Shown: positions 1-6,579 of the stretch, one piece after another | Numbering within the stretch: the stretch's first letter is position 1 | Layout: each line of letters begins with the position of its first letter | Virus record (IMG/VR): IMGVR_UViG_3300045996_001044 | Span: 1-26,097 of that record | Reading direction: 5' to 3' (one strand) | From: a virus | Length of the DNA: 26,097 nt | Notes under the pieces: model-generated | Told to the model about the DNA's origin: nothing | What the model saw: only the letters and a program-made list of their open reading frames with translations | Databases searched by the model: none | Made by a program: the position numbers and the translations under genes

Positions 1-20
1 TAGTTTAGATTCTTTGGCTC

Positions 21-26
21 TATCAT
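21..26 (+). promoter_or_regulatory. Leaderless -10 element for the left virion operon
   Basis: TATCAT ends exactly six bases before the ATG at 33, and no Shine-Dalgarno sequence precedes that ATG. Seven other start codons in this window share the same TAnnnT-N6-ATG geometry. Transcription would begin at or next to the A of ATG and give a leaderless mRNA for 33-3529. No clear -35 is visible, and only 20 bases of upstream sequence are available. Confidence 0.55.
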
Positions 27-32
27 TAGCGT

Positions 33-1475
33 ATGGCTATTCTCCCCGTTAACGCTCCTGCTAAGCGGCGTCGCCCGCTACTTCCGCCGCGTGGCAAGGG
101 TCGTTATGAAACCCTTAAGACTAGTGTAAAGCTCAAGCCTGGACAGAGCCTTGGCTTCGCTAAGGGTTCCGGGTACTACGCTCGTGGGGTTCCTTCGCCG
201 GTACGGCGTCCGGCCCCTAGCCGTGTTGCCCCCTCTCCCACTCGCGTTCCAGTAGCTAACCCCCTGCTTGCTCAGGCCCAAACCACGGTTCAGGGTCTTT
301 TTAGTCCTCTTATTCAGAAGCTCGCTCAGGAGCGGATTGCTGCTGAAACTCGGATGCGGCAGGCATACGAAGCTCATGGACAGGGCCTACAGAGCGCCCT
401 TCAGGATACGGCCGCGCCTATCGCGGGCGCGTATGACGCTGCTCTCGGTCAGGGCGCGAAGGTTAACGAAGCTATCGCTAACCGCATTGCCGGTCAGGGG
501 TCGGGAGACCTCGCCTCTAAGCTCGCTCAGATCGGAGCCGATCCTTCGGTTGCGGCTCAGGCCGCTCAGGTAGCCACTAACGCTGGTAACGCCGCTTTCG
601 CTAGTGGCGGTGCTGATCTTCAGAGTCTTATCGGTCAGCGCGGTGCTGCGCTGTCTTACGCTGCGAAACTTCCGGGTATTGGTCGTTTGGCTACTAATCA
701 GGACTACCAGGGTGCTTTGGCTCAGGCTCGTGGGCAGTTCGGAGAGAGGGAGAGGGCACTTCAGGAAGAGGCGGTGTCTACTGCCTGGGATCATTACACG
801 AATCTTCGCCAGGAAGGTATTGAAAAGAACGCCGCACGCGCTGAAATGAAGCAGGCGGAGGCGGATCGTCGCTCGCAGGAGCGCATGGCGTTCGCTGCGC
901 TTCGGGCTACCGCCCAGACCAAGGCTCAGGAAGCGCAGATTGAGGCGCAGATTCGCGCTCAGGAGCGCCAGTGGGAGATTGAGGATATGAATACTCAGCG
1001 TCAGTGGGACGTTGAGGACAACATCTTTAAGGCGGAGACCTCGCCCCGGTCTCAGCCGAAGCTCACCGGGCCTTCTAGCCAGAAGTTTATTACTGTTAAC
1101 GGCAGGGTTGTCAGGAACCCTAACTATCGGGCACCGGCCCCGAGGGGCAAGGGCGCTAGTGGTTCTAAGGACAACTGGCAGACTCCCGGCTCTGCGAAGC
1201 GTAACCGTGTTATCTCTCGCGCCACGAGCGCGGTAATGCTTGCTGGCCCTGAGGGTGGGATTCGGTTTACGCCAGAGGTTCTCGCTCGACTCCGCAAGTA
1301 TCCTATGTCTGCCGACGCGATTATCAATACGGCTATCAATACAGCTATTCGGGCAGAAATCGGTAACAACGTCAATTCCCCGGCTGCTAAGGCGATCCGC
1401 GCGAAGGTTCGCCAACAGCTTTCGGGCAAGGCGTGGACAGCCGCAGACGGTCGTAACTATACTTTTAGGGCATAA
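33..1475 (+). CDS. Putative internal virion / ejection protein (480 aa)
   Basis: I do not recognise a named family. The N-terminal ~70 residues are basic and Pro/Arg/Ala rich and look disordered. Residues ~85-235 are Ala/Gln-rich helix. Residues ~240-330 form a long charged helical stretch rich in E, Q, R and A, likely coiled coil. The C-terminal ~150 residues are basic with short structured patches. Size, helix content, basic ends and a position directly before another basic 684-residue protein and near a muralytic enzyme resemble podovirus inner-core proteins ejected with the DNA; this role is inferred. The start is fixed by TATCAT-N6-ATG and lacks a ribosome binding site. The stop overlaps the next ATG (TAATG at 1473-1477), so the two genes are translationally coupled. 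Alternatives are a tail-fibre-associated or other minor structural protein. Confidence 0.55.
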   Translation: MAILPVNAPAKRRRPLLPPRGKGRYETLKTSVKLKPGQSLGFAKGSGYYARGVPSPVRRPAPSRVAPSPTRVPVANPLLAQAQTTVQGLFSPLIQKLAQERIAAETRMRQAYEAHGQGLQSALQDTAAPIAGAYDAALGQGAKVNEAIANRIAGQGSGDLASKLAQIGADPSVAAQAAQVATNAGNAAFASGGADLQSLIGQRGAALSYAAKLPGIGRLATNQDYQGALAQARGQFGERERALQEEAVSTAWDHYTNLRQEGIEKNAARAEMKQAEADRRSQERMAFAALRATAQTKAQEAQIEAQIRAQERQWEIEDMNTQRQWDVEDNIFKAETSPRSQPKLTGPSSQKFITVNGRVVRNPNYRAPAPRGKGASGSKDNWQTPGSAKRNRVISRATSAVMLAGPEGGIRFTPEVLARLRKYPMSADAIINTAINTAIRAEIGNNVNSPAAKAIRAKVRQQLSGKAWTAADGRNYTFRA

Positions 1476-3529
1476 TGCCTGTTGAGCGTCAGAAAAAGCC
1501 TCGTGCCTCCGGTAAGGGAGGGGGGCGGAGCGCGCCCAGGGGCACCGGGCGTCTTGACGCTATCGGTAGTTTCCTCCGGGATCGTGGACGTGAAATTGAG
1601 GATATCGCTGTAGGTATTCCTACCGGGTTGTACACAATCGGTAGCGCCGCTGCGAGGCGCGACGAAGAGGAGCTTCGGAGCATCGCTAGGGCTGCTGCTG
1701 TTGGTTCCTACAACGATCTTCGCCACCCACTTCGCAATCCTACTAGTACGGCTCTGACGGTTCTCGGTCTCGCTTCCCTCGGCGGAGGGACGGCTGCTCG
1801 TGCTGTTGCCGGTGCAGGTAAGGCTAGGTCTACTCGTTCGCTCTCAAAGGGCGTAAGGGCGGCTGCGCGTAAGCCGCAGTATGAGCGGCGTGTCAAGGGT
1901 ATTCAGCGCGAGCGCGATCTTCCCCGGCGCTACAAGGACAAGACGACTGGACGCATGATCGAGGTCAAGGCTCCTCGCCCCGGTCGTAAAGAAATGGCTA
2001 TGTCGGCTTCACCGAACCCGATCTACCGGGCTGCTCGTGGTATGTCGATTGATCGTGCTTACGATATCTCCGCCAAGCGGGCGGCTGCGGTGGCGGCTAA
2101 GCCGAAGCTTCACAAGGAAGCGAAGGTGCTTAAGTACGACTCCAAGGAATACAAGAACATTATCAAGGGTGCTAGGACTAGCGCGGGAACCAAGCGCAAG
2201 GTGCGCGCTGCGGGGTACGACGCTATCGAGCATAAGAACGGCAACCTGACCGTCCTTAACCGCAACGTAGTCAAGCCTACCCGGAAGGGTTCTTACGCAC
2301 GCAACATTGAGCGGCGTACTCTTGACCAGCGTAAGCGTTACGGTAAGCAGGTAGAGTCGGCGGGCGTCCCGAAGGGCCGTAAGCCCGATTCGTCTCTTGC
2401 TACTGAAATCTGGCAGGCTCCCGCGAACGCTCTGCGCCTGACGATGTACACCCGGCCACGGTATTACGCTCAGAACCTTGCCGGTACGTCAGCGATGCTC
2501 GCGGCTCAGGGGCCGCTCGCGACCATGCGGAGTATCCCCCAGGTACGAAAGCTTAAGAAAACTGACAAGGAGACCTATGATCGTTTGCTTGCGATGATGG
2601 GAGAGACCGGTACTGGCTCTATTGATATGAGTAACATCGGTACTCGCGGTCTGTCGGCGCTCTCACACAAGGCATCTGACCTCGCCAACCGTCCTGAGTC
2701 CAAGATGAGGCTCGTGGCCGCTATGACGGCGGCTCGCCGCATGGGCCTCGATCAGCCTAGGCTTGCCCGCACGCTCAAGCAGCCTCAGGGCAACCCTTAT
2801 CAGCTACTCGCTCAGCGGGCTAACGAAGCGGTCGGAGACTACTCCCGCATCGGTGGTAGCGGCGGCTTCGGTAATCTTGAATCTAAGTTCGTGCGCTCCG
2901 GTCTGCCGGTGTTCTACCCGATGACCAAGGCGTTCACCCGCTACGCCGGTCGGTTCCCCGGCGAGCACTCGGCGCTTACCGCAGGATTGGCCCAGATTGG
3001 GCAGCAGGGCCGTGAGACTCAGAACGAGGCTTTCGGCGGGCCTATCCCGCCTTGGTCTCCGTACCTGATTCCTTACGGCGATGACGAAACGCTTAACCCG
3101 CAGAACGTTTATCCGTTCTCTCCTGGCGCAGACGTTATCCGCCAGTTGGCGCAGGGTCTCCCTGGCGCTGAGGGCCACGTTACTCTTAATCCTACTCAGA
3201 TTTTCGGCCCCGCACCGGAGCTTGCTTACGGGATGCTGACGGGTAAGAACCTTCAGACCGGGTTTGAGATTCCCCAGGTGGAAAAGTACGGTCGTTTCGG
3301 TGGCGCTGCAATGGAGCAGGGCCGCAACCTTATTCCTTTCGGGGATATGTTCTACCCGCACGAGTCCAAGGCGTTCGGTCGGCCTACGATTGAGGAGCGG
3401 CTTGGTCTGAGCGCGCTAGGCCCGACGTTCTATCCGCGCCCTACGGACTACGGGGTTCTCAGGCAGCAGGGCGGGACTGGCGATGCAAAGCCGAAGAAGC
3501 GGAAGCGGAAGGTTCGCAGGCAGCTTTAA
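1475..3529 (+). CDS. Large basic virion-associated protein with ADP-ribosyltransferase-like element (684 aa)
   Basis: The protein is very basic at both ends: R/K/G-rich residues 1-30, and a lysine/arginine run at residues 672-682 that suits nucleic-acid binding. Residues ~231-270 contain a patch (K-R-K-V-R-A-A-G-Y-D-A-I-E, then G-N-L-T-V-L-N and V-V-K-P-T) resembling the last strands of ADP-ribosyltransferase domains in phage polyvalent proteins. The upstream NAD-binding part is not obvious. Residues 313-345 (W-Q-A-P, M-Y-T-R-P-R-Y-Y, N-L-A-G-T) resemble the 'R-P-r-w-x-x-N-l-x-G' segment seen in large injected phage proteins. The C-terminal third is proline- and glycine-rich. Coupling to the preceding helical protein suggests both are carried in the virion and delivered on infection. 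Function is inferred from composition and context, not from a confident family match. Confidence 0.5.
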   Translation: MPVERQKKPRASGKGGGRSAPRGTGRLDAIGSFLRDRGREIEDIAVGIPTGLYTIGSAAARRDEEELRSIARAAAVGSYNDLRHPLRNPTSTALTVLGLASLGGGTAARAVAGAGKARSTRSLSKGVRAAARKPQYERRVKGIQRERDLPRRYKDKTTGRMIEVKAPRPGRKEMAMSASPNPIYRAARGMSIDRAYDISAKRAAAVAAKPKLHKEAKVLKYDSKEYKNIIKGARTSAGTKRKVRAAGYDAIEHKNGNLTVLNRNVVKPTRKGSYARNIERRTLDQRKRYGKQVESAGVPKGRKPDSSLATEIWQAPANALRLTMYTRPRYYAQNLAGTSAMLAAQGPLATMRSIPQVRKLKKTDKETYDRLLAMMGETGTGSIDMSNIGTRGLSALSHKASDLANRPESKMRLVAAMTAARRMGLDQPRLARTLKQPQGNPYQLLAQRANEAVGDYSRIGGSGGFGNLESKFVRSGLPVFYPMTKAFTRYAGRFPGEHSALTAGLAQIGQQGRETQNEAFGGPIPPWSPYLIPYGDDETLNPQNVYPFSPGADVIRQLAQGLPGAEGHVTLNPTQIFGPAPELAYGMLTGKNLQTGFEIPQVEKYGRFGGAAMEQGRNLIPFGDMFYPHESKAFGRPTIEERLGLSALGPTFYPRPTDYGVLRQQGGTGDAKPKKRKRKVRRQL

Positions 3530-3626
3530 CCCTCTCCCGCTCACAGAACCTCTCAAAACTAATACGCTCATGGTTCAACGCTGCGCTCCAAGCAAGCAGC
3601 AGCTTGGCGTCTCTCGTGTTATCCAT
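3459..3626 (-). CDS. Small protein converging on the virion operon (55 aa)
   Basis: The ATG at 3626 overlaps the stop of the upstream minus-strand gene (ATGGATAA), with AAGG nine bases upstream, so coupled translation is plausible. Residues 1-33 (starting MDNTRDAKLLLAW) read like a normal charged helix. The last ~23 residues are Ser/Ala/Arg rich and lie antisense to the 3' end of the 684-residue gene, overlapping it by 71 bases. No family is recognised. It may be a real gene whose tail overlaps its convergent neighbour, or a chance reading frame in an otherwise 89-base gap. Confidence 0.4.
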   Translation of the reverse strand: MDNTRDAKLLLAWSAALNHERISFERFCERERVKAACEPSASASSALHRQSRPAA

Positions 3627-3876
3627 TCTCAAGGGCCTTGAGGATCGTATCCATGATAAAACGAGTTGACTTGCGCTCATAGTGGCTATCCCAAGTATTT
3701 CTATGGAAATCGTCTAGGTTCTCAAAACCCTCATAATCAAGCCACCATTGCGAAGGCGCAGGATCGTCTGACGAAACCTCGATCCAAACTTCGTGACCGT
3801 TAGAAAGCTCAACGAGAATTTCTGAGCGGTAATACTTATCTTTTGTCTTATCTTGGAAATGTCGGATGATTGGCAT
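3619..3876 (-). CDS. Hypothetical acidic protein (85 aa)
   Basis: A compact, tryptophan- and acid-rich protein: MPIIRHFQDK, then an alternating strand-like segment containing E-I-L-V-E-L and E-V-W-I-E-V, then W-W-L-D-Y-E-G-F-E-N and a C-terminal helix. It could be a small alpha/beta fold. No family is recognised. It lies just downstream of the tRNA. TAGAAA sits six bases before its ATG, a near miss to the TAnnnT-N6-ATG rule. GAAAG five bases upstream could instead be a weak ribosome binding site. It overlaps the next minus-strand candidate by eight bases. Confidence 0.7.
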   Translation of the reverse strand: MPIIRHFQDKTKDKYYRSEILVELSNGHEVWIEVSSDDPAPSQWWLDYEGFENLDDFHRNTWDSHYERKSTRFIMDTILKALENG

Positions 3877-3911
3877 ACAGTCTTTCTACCCGTTCACGCG
3901 AAAACGAAACA

Positions 3912-3982
3912 TGCCGTGGGCTGGACTTGAACCAACACCTGCCGAGTTACAGTCGGGTATGCAGCCTTTACACCACCACGGC
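3912..3982 (-). tRNA. tRNA-Tyr (anticodon GTA)
   Basis: On the minus strand a full cloverleaf can be drawn. A 7-bp acceptor stem (GCCGTGG with CCACGGC) is followed by discriminator A. The D arm is GTGT/ATAC with GG in its loop. The anticodon arm CCGA/TCGG carries loop CTGTAAC, giving anticodon GTA. The T arm is GTTGG/CCAGC with loop TTCAAGT. The 3' CCA is not encoded. The anticodon stem has four good pairs and an unpaired C-C at its outer position, so it is slightly degenerate. GTA reads both tyrosine codons, so the benefit may be extra tRNA dose or replacement of a host tRNA damaged during infection. Confidence 0.93.
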
Positions 3983-3991
3983 GCAGAATTC

Positions 3992-3997
3992 TCTATA
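3992..3997 (-). promoter_or_regulatory. Putative -10 element for tRNA-Tyr
   Basis: TATAGA, preceded by GGTAGGGG on the minus strand, lies nine bases before the mature tRNA 5' end. A start about seven bases downstream would leave an almost processed 5' end. The G-run just before the -10 also occurs before the elements at 24925 and 13721. No convincing -35 is seen. Confidence 0.4.
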
Positions 3998-4013
3998 CCC
4001 CTACCGTCGAAGC

Positions 4014-4256
4014 TTAAACTTCTACGGTGTTAGCCTCAGCAGGAACCTCAGCCGCGTTGTATTTAACGCCAATAAAAGGTTCCACCTGAGGCGAGATATA
4101 GCCGATACCTAGATAGGCGGCTAGAGCGCCCGCGCCAGCGGAGACAAGCTTAACGTAAGGATTGTCAATCCAGATCGTTCCCGCAACAGCCGACACGGCG
4201 AGAACCATCTGCAAGAATCCTCTTAAAGCAAAACGAGCTTTAATAGTCTTGAACAT
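4014..4256 (-). CDS. Putative holin (80 aa, two membrane segments)
   Basis: The start is placed at MFKTIKARFALRG, because the longer reading frame only adds unlikely residues. It has a basic N-terminus, a first hydrophobic helix at ~residues 14-30, a short polar turn (WIDNPYVK), a second hydrophobic helix rich in Ala/Gly at ~37-56, and a polar acidic tail. This size and layout, with the 'R-G-F-L-Q-M-V-L-A-V' opening, matches small phage holins common in actinophages. It lies close to the two-domain lysin and to the amidase, as expected for lysis. The start overlaps the upstream gene by 17 bases with AGGA just ahead, suggesting coupling. An alternative is an unrelated small membrane protein. 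Confidence 0.6.
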   Translation of the reverse strand: MFKTIKARFALRGFLQMVLAVSAVAGTIWIDNPYVKLVSAGAGALAAYLGIGYISPQVEPFIGVKYNAAEVPAEANTVEV

Positions 4257-4449
4257 CGTCCTGCATCCTATCATACCGAATCTGCTCTCTGATACCGGCC
4301 AAGATAAGGTGAGTAACAGCAAGAGCGGCCTGCTCGATAAGGCTATCGTCTGCGTCCTCGTGCAGCGTCATACTGAAATTCACGGGCACCATGACGGTGA
4401 TTCCGTCAAAGGTTAGCTCAGCGGTTCCGTCGAAAACCATACTAGGCAT
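4240..4449 (-). CDS. Hypothetical soluble protein upstream of the holin-like gene (69 aa)
   Basis: The N-terminal half is strand-like (MVFDGTAELTFDGITVMVPV) and the C-terminal half is acidic and helical. There is no membrane segment or known motif. It shares a 14-base divergent intergenic region with the plus-strand lysin. On the minus strand TAAGAT-N6-ATG places the -10 six bases before the start, with no Shine-Dalgarno. It overlaps the holin-like gene by 17 bases, so it is probably co-expressed with it. Function unknown. Confidence 0.65.
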   Translation of the reverse strand: MPSMVFDGTAELTFDGITVMVPVNFSMTLHEDADDSLIEQAALAVTHLILAGIREQIRYDRMQDDVQDY

Positions 4450-4451
4450 CC

Positions 4452-4461
4452 TACAATCTTA
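4452..4461. promoter_or_regulatory. Overlapping divergent leaderless promoters
   Basis: The plus-strand -10 TACAAT (4452-4457) is exactly six bases before ATG 4464. The minus-strand -10 TAAGAT (4461-4456) is exactly six bases before ATG 4449. The two hexamers overlap by two bases, so polymerase can probably occupy only one at a time. Neither start has a ribosome binding site, in line with leaderless transcripts in both directions. Confidence 0.6.
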
Positions 4462-4463
4462 CT

Positions 4464-5483
4464 ATGGCTAGTGTTGCTCCGCTCATCCGTCGTCTCGCCC
4501 CTCACTATGGGATAGACGCCCGTGCTGCGATTGCGGTGGCACTCGGAGAAGGGGGGCTTCGGAATCGTACCGGGGACGTTGGGGATCTAGCAGGAGGCGG
4601 AAGCTACGGGCCATTTCAGCTTTACGCTCGCGGAGCATTGCCAAGCCAATTTCGTGGAAAGCCTCAAGTAGCAGATCAGTGGGCATGGTCTCCTCAGGGT
4701 ATCAAGTACGCGCTAGGACGGATGCAGGCTGCGGGAGCTTCAGGGCTTCGTGGGCCTGCGGCTGTTGAAGCTATTATCCGCAAGTTTGAGCGTCCTGCTG
4801 CTCCCGACAAGTCTGTCGCCGCCGCCCTAGCTAGGTTGTCAAGTATCGGTGCCGGGGGGAGCGCCCCTACGGGAAGGAGTGACCCTGCGGGCGCTTCAAG
4901 GAGCGGGTTCATCACGCCCTCTCCAACCCCCGGCATGGTTCCTTCTACCCGGTCTAACCCACTCCGAAACATGCTTGCTAGTGGTCTAGCTCGCGGTGAG
5001 AACATCTATTCTCTTATCCAGCAGTTGCCCGCGGTCGCGGCAATGCAACCGCCTGTACGCCCCCAGAGGTTCAGTGGGCCGTCTCCCGGCCCGATGCCCC
5101 TTAGAACGGCTCCTAGCGGCCCTAGCGTGGCTCCTAGCGGGGGCTTCGGTGCCCCTGTTGAGCTTATCCACGATCCTGTTGGAAGTATTTTCGACGGAGT
5201 ACGGTCTACCAAGGCTTACGGCGGGCACGATAAACACGTTCACTACGCCTCAAAGACCGCTGCGGAAATGCTTAGAGCTATTAACATTGCTCGTCAGCTT
5301 GGCCTAAGTGTTCGGGAGAATCCGTATACGGATAAGGTTGATCCTGTTCATACAAAGAACTCTCACCACTATCAGTTGTTTCCGGGTCTGTACCAAGGAA
5401 GGAAGCTAGGTAGAGCGGCAGATATTTCGGGCAATCCACAGGCAATGAAATCTCTGTATCAGCGCCTTGCCGGAATCCGATAG
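4464..5483 (+). CDS. Virion-associated lysin: lysozyme-like plus peptidase-like domains (339 aa)
   Basis: The N-terminal domain (~1-115) has the lysozyme/lytic transglycosylase pattern: a likely catalytic Glu29 in A-L-G-E-G-G, followed by S-Y-G-P-F-Q-L at 47-53. A long Pro/Ser/Gly linker (~130-230) follows. The C-terminal domain (~235-339) carries G-G-H-D-K-H-V-H-Y-A (~252) and H-T-K-N-S-H-H-Y ... G-R-A-A-D-I-S (~294-322), the His/Asp clusters of M15-type zinc peptidases, here with the HxH cluster first. It would cut peptidoglycan glycan strands and peptide stems. Strand and neighbours fit a particle-borne enzyme that opens the wall for DNA entry, while the separate amidase serves lysis; a role in lysis cannot be excluded. 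The start is set by TACAAT-N6-ATG. The 3' end has a gene-like frame antisense to it. Confidence 0.8.
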   Translation: MASVAPLIRRLAPHYGIDARAAIAVALGEGGLRNRTGDVGDLAGGGSYGPFQLYARGALPSQFRGKPQVADQWAWSPQGIKYALGRMQAAGASGLRGPAAVEAIIRKFERPAAPDKSVAAALARLSSIGAGGSAPTGRSDPAGASRSGFITPSPTPGMVPSTRSNPLRNMLASGLARGENIYSLIQQLPAVAAMQPPVRPQRFSGPSPGPMPLRTAPSGPSVAPSGGFGAPVELIHDPVGSIFDGVRSTKAYGGHDKHVHYASKTAAEMLRAINIARQLGLSVRENPYTDKVDPVHTKNSHHYQLFPGLYQGRKLGRAADISGNPQAMKSLYQRLAGIR

Positions 5484-5577
5484 GACGCCCGCAATCAATA
5501 CAAGGATCAGTAGCGCGAGGAAATCCCCAAAAGACTTCAGCCCCGCAGTTTAAACAAGTAGGATTACTTGCCGCCAA
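5281..5577 (-). CDS. Zinc-ribbon protein antisense to the lysin 3' end (98 aa)
   Basis: From a TTG at 5577 the frame gives a clear zinc ribbon, C8-x2-C11-x14-C26-x2-C29 (C-L-N-C-G-A-E-V-F-W and P-C-I-D-C-G-R-P), lying almost exactly in the 80-base gap between the lysin and amidase stop codons. It then continues for ~67 acidic, proline/tyrosine-rich residues antisense to the lysin gene. The start codon overlaps the amidase 3' end by 14 bases, like other coupled pairs here. No strong Shine-Dalgarno is visible (GAGAG is 11 bases away). The ribbon is convincing; the long tail may be real or a by-product of the opposite strand. The role is unknown; such ribbons bind nucleic acid or proteins. Confidence 0.55.
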   Translation of the reverse strand: MAASNPTCLNCGAEVFWGFPRATDPCIDCGRPIGFRQGADTEISLPVDCPKYLPLYLASFLGTDPETTDSGESSLYEQDQPYPYTDSPEHLGQADEQC

Positions 5578-6214
5578 GACGGATAAACTCTCGCCAGTTA
5601 GCGGTGTTCTTAAGCTCCGCCCAGGACATACCAGCGGCGCGCTGCTTGAGAATCCAAGCGCGCAAAGCGGCAAGGCGCTTCGTAGGATCGTACCCGACGA
5701 TAGCCCTTTCAAAAGCAGCAGACTTGTGGTACGCATAAATCTCGTCACCAGGGCAAGCGGTCTGCATATGATCGCGGTGTCCGTCAAACGTCATTTCGAC
5801 GGTGCCGTTCATACCGTAACGCCTAACAAACTCGCGGCCTACGTCCACCATCGCAAGACGGCCCTGGTAGGTCAGATCATCGCGGAGCTTGGAGTCATCG
5901 CCCAGGAAGCAAGCGGCTAGCGTGTAGCTGTTAGCCTCACCGGTAGCAGCGGTGCGGATACCCCACCCGCGCCCGACAAAGACATAGCCGTGCTTGCAGA
6001 GAACGAACGAATAAGCGATATCCGCCCAACCCTGAGTAACCATATGGTAACGCTGAATCCCACGTACACGAGCGGCGCAGTTAGCGTGGTCGGCCTGCTC
6101 ATCGGCGTCTGCCGCAGAGTAGTGGTACACTAGCCGCTTAATAGCGGAGGGAGGGAGAGGGGTAGCGTACTTGAACGGCATTGCTCCCCACTGAGGACGG
6201 GTAACGAGCTTCAT
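5564..6214 (-). CDS. N-acetylmuramoyl-L-alanine amidase, endolysin (216 aa)
   Basis: This is an amidase_2/PGRP fold that cleaves the lactyl-L-alanine bond of peptidoglycan. Motifs visible: L-V-Y-H-Y-S-A with zinc ligand His31, W-A-D-I-A-Y-S-F at 63-70, G-R-G-W at 81-84, and G-H-R-D-H-M-Q-T-A-C-P-G at 145-156 with His146 and Cys154 as likely zinc ligands. Residues ~172-216 form a helical tail with no recognised wall-binding repeat. There is no signal peptide, so release would rely on a holin. The start is at MKLVTRPQWG, because TACGAT-N6-ATG precedes it without a Shine-Dalgarno. A longer frame adds 14 unlikely residues. The promoter overlaps the end of the upstream gene, giving lysis its own transcript. 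Confidence 0.9.
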   Translation of the reverse strand: MKLVTRPQWGAMPFKYATPLPPSAIKRLVYHYSAADADEQADHANCAARVRGIQRYHMVTQGWADIAYSFVLCKHGYVFVGRGWGIRTAATGEANSYTLAACFLGDDSKLRDDLTYQGRLAMVDVGREFVRRYGMNGTVEMTFDGHRDHMQTACPGDEIYAYHKSAAFERAIVGYDPTKRLAALRAWILKQRAAGMSWAELKNTANWREFIRLGGK

Positions 6215-6216
6215 GG

Positions 6217-6579
6217 CTACATCGTAGCAGGAATGATGTTGACCGGAATCCCGCATTGAGTCGCAATGCGAATCATATGCTCGGTTCCTTTGCTAACACC
6301 GTCCCAGATCGCCACGCATTGATCTACGTTTTCGATAGCGGCCATTTCAACGTTACGAATATATCCAGCAGCTTTGCCGTGCTTCGTCCAGTCGGCAGGG
6401 TAAGCCCACTCGGTAATGTCTTTTTCATGGGCAATCTGCCCCGCGAGTTGGTCGGCGCTGTTCCTACAGTCGCCGTGAATAATCTCGTCAATCGGCCACC
6501 ATTGCTTAAGCTCTTCCTCAAGAAGATACTTATGATGCGGTGAAGCGTAGCCTCTTGTGCCGCAAACGATTACTCTCAA
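6217..6579 (-). CDS. DUF2493 / YspA-like SLOG-family protein (120 aa)
   Basis: It begins M-R-V-I-V-C-G-T-R-G-Y, a Rossmann-like first strand and loop. I-I-H-G-D-C-R-N-S-A-D-Q-L-A follows, then A-D-W-T-K-H-G-K-A-A-G-Y-I-R-N and the closing D-G-V-S-K-G-T-E-H-M-I-R-I-A / G-I-P-V-N-I-I. This order is the signature of DUF2493 (cpYpsA-related SLOG domain), thought to bind nucleotides or their derivatives, with no settled reaction. It starts with TTG, preceded by AGAAGG at good spacing, and shares TTGA with the stop of the upstream gene. It sits in a block of nucleotide and DNA metabolism genes. Confidence 0.85.
   Translation of the reverse strand: MRVIVCGTRGYASPHHKYLLEEELKQWWPIDEIIHGDCRNSADQLAGQIAHEKDITEWAYPADWTKHGKAAGYIRNVEMAAIENVDQCVAIWDGVSKGTEHMIRIATQCGIPVNIIPATM
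6221..6226 (-). promoter_or_regulatory. Leaderless -10 element for the amidase gene
   Basis: TACGAT followed by GTAGCC and ATG on the minus strand. The element sits inside the last codons of the upstream SLOG-family gene and would drive the amidase separately from the replication operon. There is no Shine-Dalgarno before the ATG. Confidence 0.55.

Noticed and set aside
387-1415. A 342-residue minus-strand frame opposite the first virion gene
   Set aside because: Arg/Leu/Ser-biased shadow of the plus-strand gene with no motifs or start signals.
2804-3361. A 185-residue minus-strand frame opposite the second virion gene
   Set aside because: Composition is that of antisense reading of a GC-rich gene; the plus-strand gene has coupled start signals and coherent composition.
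3588-3607. Hairpin CCAAGC...GCTTGG between convergent genes as a terminator
   Set aside because: Six-base stem without a T-run and inside a possible coding frame; too weak to call.
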